Position numbers and translations under genes: made by a program
Shown: positions 62,048 to 64,000 of the stretch, piece after piece
Layout of the letters: each line of letters begins with the position of its first letter
Position numbering within the stretch: the first letter of the stretch is position 1
The notes under the pieces: generated by a model
The model's input: the letters and a program-made list of their open reading frames with translations, nothing else
What the model was told of the DNA's origin: nothing
Databases searched by the model: none
Assembly: GCA_964455375.1 (NCBI GenBank)
Contig: CAYVXE010000007.1
Coordinates: 9,027-73,026 of the forward strand
Reading direction: 5' to 3'
DNA from: CAYVXE01 sp964455375
GTDB taxonomy: Bacteria; Zhuqueibacterota; Zhuqueibacteria; Oceanimicrobiales; Oceanimicrobiaceae
DNA: 64,000 nt

Positions 62048-62488
62048 CTAACTTCCAGATAATCCTTTTTGCAGGTCAAGGATGCGTTTTTTGATTAATT
62101 CGGGAACGGGAGCTTTGCGGTTATTGCGGTAATCATACGAGACGATCAACCCGTCGCCAACCGCGGCGATGAGATTGTTTTTTCGGCTGAAAGCTTTGTA
62201 TTCCATGAGAAAACGATCCTCCTGCATTTGACTCACTTTTGCGCCCACAGAAACGGTGTCGGGATAGGTTAGCGGCAGTTTAAACGTTGCCTTTGTGGCT
62301 GCAAGGATGGGGCCGACCCCGGTTTCCTGCATAAAATCCATATAGTTTATCGCTTCGAAATAGGCCATGCGCGCACTTTCAAAATAACGGAAATAGACGC
62401 TATTATTCACGTGCTGCAGGGCATCCATTTCACCCCAGGCTACAGGCACGTCAATGATTACCGGAAATGAAGTTAGCAAATCAGCCAT
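62048..62488 (-). CDS. acyl-CoA thioesterase, hotdog fold (4HBT/YbgC-like)
   Basis: 146 residues, one hotdog domain. The active-site pattern is W-G-E-M-D22-x3-H26-V-N28, as in YbgC-type thioesterases that hydrolyse acyl-CoA. It stands alone between the transporter gene and a heme-protein gene, with its own spacing of about 120 bases upstream (61,929-62,047), where I see no feature. Confidence 0.9.
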   Translation of the reverse strand: MADLLTSFPVIIDVPVAWGEMDALQHVNNSVYFRYFESARMAYFEAINYMDFMQETGVGPILAATKATFKLPLTYPDTVSVGAKVSQMQEDRFLMEYKAFSRKNNLIAAVGDGLIVSYDYRNNRKAPVPELIKKRILDLQKGLSGS

Positions 62489-62559
62489 GTTTTTCCCAAT
62501 TTATTCTCATTTCAAATGAAACACTGAAGGTCACCGAATTACACCGAAACATCAGGGCA

Positions 62560-63192
62560 TCAAACAACACCCTGTTCGATGTCTTCACTGTTCAATACAA
62601 CATTTTTTTGCCGAATCATGAACACCGCGATTATTTCAGCCAGAAGATTCAATATGAACAAACTTAAAAACGTCATTTGAATTCCCAAGGATGATGAATC
62701 GACGATGGGATTTTGGGGATGTAACACACGTGATATTCCCATAAACGACCACATGAGATAAAAAGCTAAAAACAGATGCAGACCGCTCTTTATCCTGCCG
62801 CTTTTTATGTGGTTACTCGTCAGTAAAACCAATATCGCAACTAAGATAAATTTTAGCGAAGCGATCATTCTTGGCTCCTGCCAGTAAACGGCGCCCCAAT
62901 TAACTTTTGCAGCAAATATGCTCAGCACAAGACCCACCATGAACCATACAAAAGCCACCCGACCGATGGTTTCCTGCAAAGAGACAAGCCGATCTTTCAT
63001 GCGAAACAGGCAAACCAACCCCAGCAGGCCAGACCCGGCAAATCCTACCATGCTTGCCCAGATAAATGAAACATGAATGTAAACGAGTTTAATTCCCGAA
63101 CCGAGCGTTTTTTCATTGGGAGAAGCCCAAAGGACACATCCTGCCGCAAGAACAATTGTGACCAACAGGTAAATCCGGTTTTTTATCATCAC
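62560..63192 (-). CDS. CcmC/CcsA-like cytochrome c assembly protein
   Basis: 210 residues with about six membrane helices. The family's heme ligands are seen as H40 (VYIHVSF) and H158 (RVLHPQN), and the W-G-x-Y-W-x-x-x-P-R stretch near residues 99-108 resembles the tryptophan-rich heme motif. CcmC handles heme delivery for cytochrome c maturation. Similar short homologues occur without the rest of the ccm genes, and no others are seen here. The first codons are tandem ATGs (63,192 and 63,189). Confidence 0.82.
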   Translation of the reverse strand: MMIKNRIYLLVTIVLAAGCVLWASPNEKTLGSGIKLVYIHVSFIWASMVGFAGSGLLGLVCLFRMKDRLVSLQETIGRVAFVWFMVGLVLSIFAAKVNWGAVYWQEPRMIASLKFILVAILVLLTSNHIKSGRIKSGLHLFLAFYLMWSFMGISRVLHPQNPIVDSSSLGIQMTFLSLFILNLLAEIIAVFMIRQKNVVLNSEDIEQGVV

Positions 63193-63233
63193 TAAATTTA
63201 CTCGACTTTGATTATCTATTCAAGGCATCTTCT

Positions 63234-63428
63234 CTAAAACTGATCATCTACGGTAATAACATGCACGATAGCTTCCCCTTCTTCCGACAAATGCACCTGC
63301 ACCTGCCATGGCCGGCAGCAGACCTGGCAATCTTCTTCATAATTTTGTTCCTCACCCGCAGAGTAATCGATAAAAATTTCATTTGGCTGTCCACAGTAAG
63401 GACAAATAACATGTTTTGTGTCTTCCAT
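63234..63428 (-). CDS. CPXCG-motif Cys-rich small protein
   Basis: 64 residues with a zinc-ribbon-like C9-P-Y-C12-G and C34-x2-C37-C38. It matches the small CPXCG-motif family of unknown function. A strong ribosome site (AAAGGTG) precedes the ATG. It lies 41 bases upstream of the ccmC-like gene's start. Confidence 0.85.
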   Translation of the reverse strand: MEDTKHVICPYCGQPNEIFIDYSAGEEQNYEEDCQVCCRPWQVQVHLSEEGEAIVHVITVDDQF

Positions 63429-63481
63429 GAGAACACCTTTCGGGTTAACTCAACTGAACATAAACAAATGTAGTTTAAAAC

Positions 63482-64000
63482 TTACCGAGTTAATATTTGC
63501 TCTAATGCATAAAGCAAATAAACAATATTGGCCTGTGTTGAAGATTCCCCCATGAGGCCGATGCGCCAAATTTTTCCGGCCAGATCTCCCAATCCACCGC
63601 CTATTTCGATGTTGTAATCATTTAACAAGGCTTTTCGAACGTCCGCGTCATTCACATTTTCGGGAATTTTAACAGCATTTAAGGTCGGCAGCCGGATGTC
63701 TTCCCGGACGAACGGGTGCAGTTCCAGTTTCTCAAAACCGGAAAGCAAGTGTGTACTATTCCTTCTGTGGCGGTCAAACCGCTTTTCCAGGCCTTCTTCC
63801 AGCACCAGATTGAGCGCTTCGTAGATAGCATAATTCATACTGACAGGCGCTGTGTGATGGTAGGCACGCGATTTGTCCGACCAGTAATTCATCAGCATGG
63901 TGATATCTAAATACCAGCTCTGAATTTTTGCCCGACGATTTTTAACCACCTGTAGCGCTCTCTCGCTAAATGTAATCGGCGCCAGTCCCGGCGGACAGCT
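63482..64000 (-). CDS. class V aminotransferase (alanine-glyoxylate / serine-pyruvate type), 5' part outside window
   Basis: The window holds the last 172 codons. The frame runs open to the edge and reads S-C-P-P-G-L-A-P-I-T-F there, the segment that follows the PLP-binding Lys, so the Lys is just outside. Downstream parts (YWSDKSRAYHHTAPVSMNYAIYEAL and the IGGGLGDLAGKIWRIGLMG-type C-terminal motif) are typical of alanine-glyoxylate / serine-pyruvate aminotransferases. Any Met start inside the window would be false. Confidence 0.9.
   Translation of the reverse strand, partial: SCPPGLAPITFSERALQVVKNRRAKIQSWYLDITMLMNYWSDKSRAYHHTAPVSMNYAIYEALNLVLEEGLEKRFDRHRRNSTHLLSGFEKLELHPFVREDIRLPTLNAVKIPENVNDADVRKALLNDYNIEIGGGLGDLAGKIWRIGLMGESSTQANIVYLLYALEQILTR

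Overview
The window looks like a chromosomal piece of a Gram-negative bacterium of the FCB superphylum (candidate phyla such as KSB1, Calditrichota or Marinimicrobia would fit). Pointers are an LptD-type outer-membrane protein, several lipoproteins, a group II GGGP synthase of the kind found in FCB bacteria, bactofilin, and a YbeY with a Bacteroidota-style Asp in its metal site. This placement is inference from single genes; there is no rRNA in the window. The sequence is a draft scaffold: two 100-N gaps, each flanked by an identical 55-bp repeat, interrupt atpG and recA and are almost certainly contig-end overlaps that were not merged.

Positions 1-12,230 are mostly plus strand and look accessory: an NAD(P)-binding oxidoreductase, a lipoprotein serine hydrolase, an Ap4A-phosphorylase-like protein, a large Tricorn-type periplasmic protease, then a short SelW-like selenoprotein with an in-frame UGA (missed by ordinary ORF calling) overlapping a class A beta-lactamase-fold lipoprotein. 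A four-gene cluster follows (7,840-12,161): FAD/NAD(P)-binding oxidoreductase, radical SAM enzyme, ArsM-type arsenite methyltransferase with all three arsenic-binding cysteines, and a metallophosphoesterase lacking its first metal-binding motif. I read it as a candidate organoarsenical biosynthesis or modification pathway.

From 12,238 to 57,351 essentially everything is on the minus strand, about 45 kb of core genes: glyQS and a GalT homologue; corC-like, ybeY, an HDIG membrane phosphodiesterase and phoH; two envelope proteins; aspS; the whole F1Fo ATP synthase operon (atpZ-I-B-E-F-H-A-G-D-C) headed by bactofilin and an M23 peptidase; parB and parA; lptD, a methyltransferase and rarA; a beta-propeller protein, hflX and a BatA-like protein; a PHP phosphatase and GGGP synthase; alaS, recX, recA, thpR, cinA, pgpA, pgsA; recR, ybaB, dnaX; then a long Alu-domain SRP RNA and five tRNA genes with tadA among them. 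The tadA / SRP RNA / dnaX / ybaB / recR order matches Bacillus subtilis, and tRNA-Arg(ACG), the substrate of TadA, lies directly upstream of tadA under the same likely promoter.

From 57,499 to the end, orientation is mixed and the genes are accessory or housekeeping: a nitrilase-family amidohydrolase, another serine hydrolase, a diaminopentanoate-dehydrogenase-like enzyme, a DUF1801 protein, a queuosine-precursor transporter, a thioesterase, a CcmC-like heme protein, a small Cys-rich protein and a truncated class V aminotransferase at the edge.
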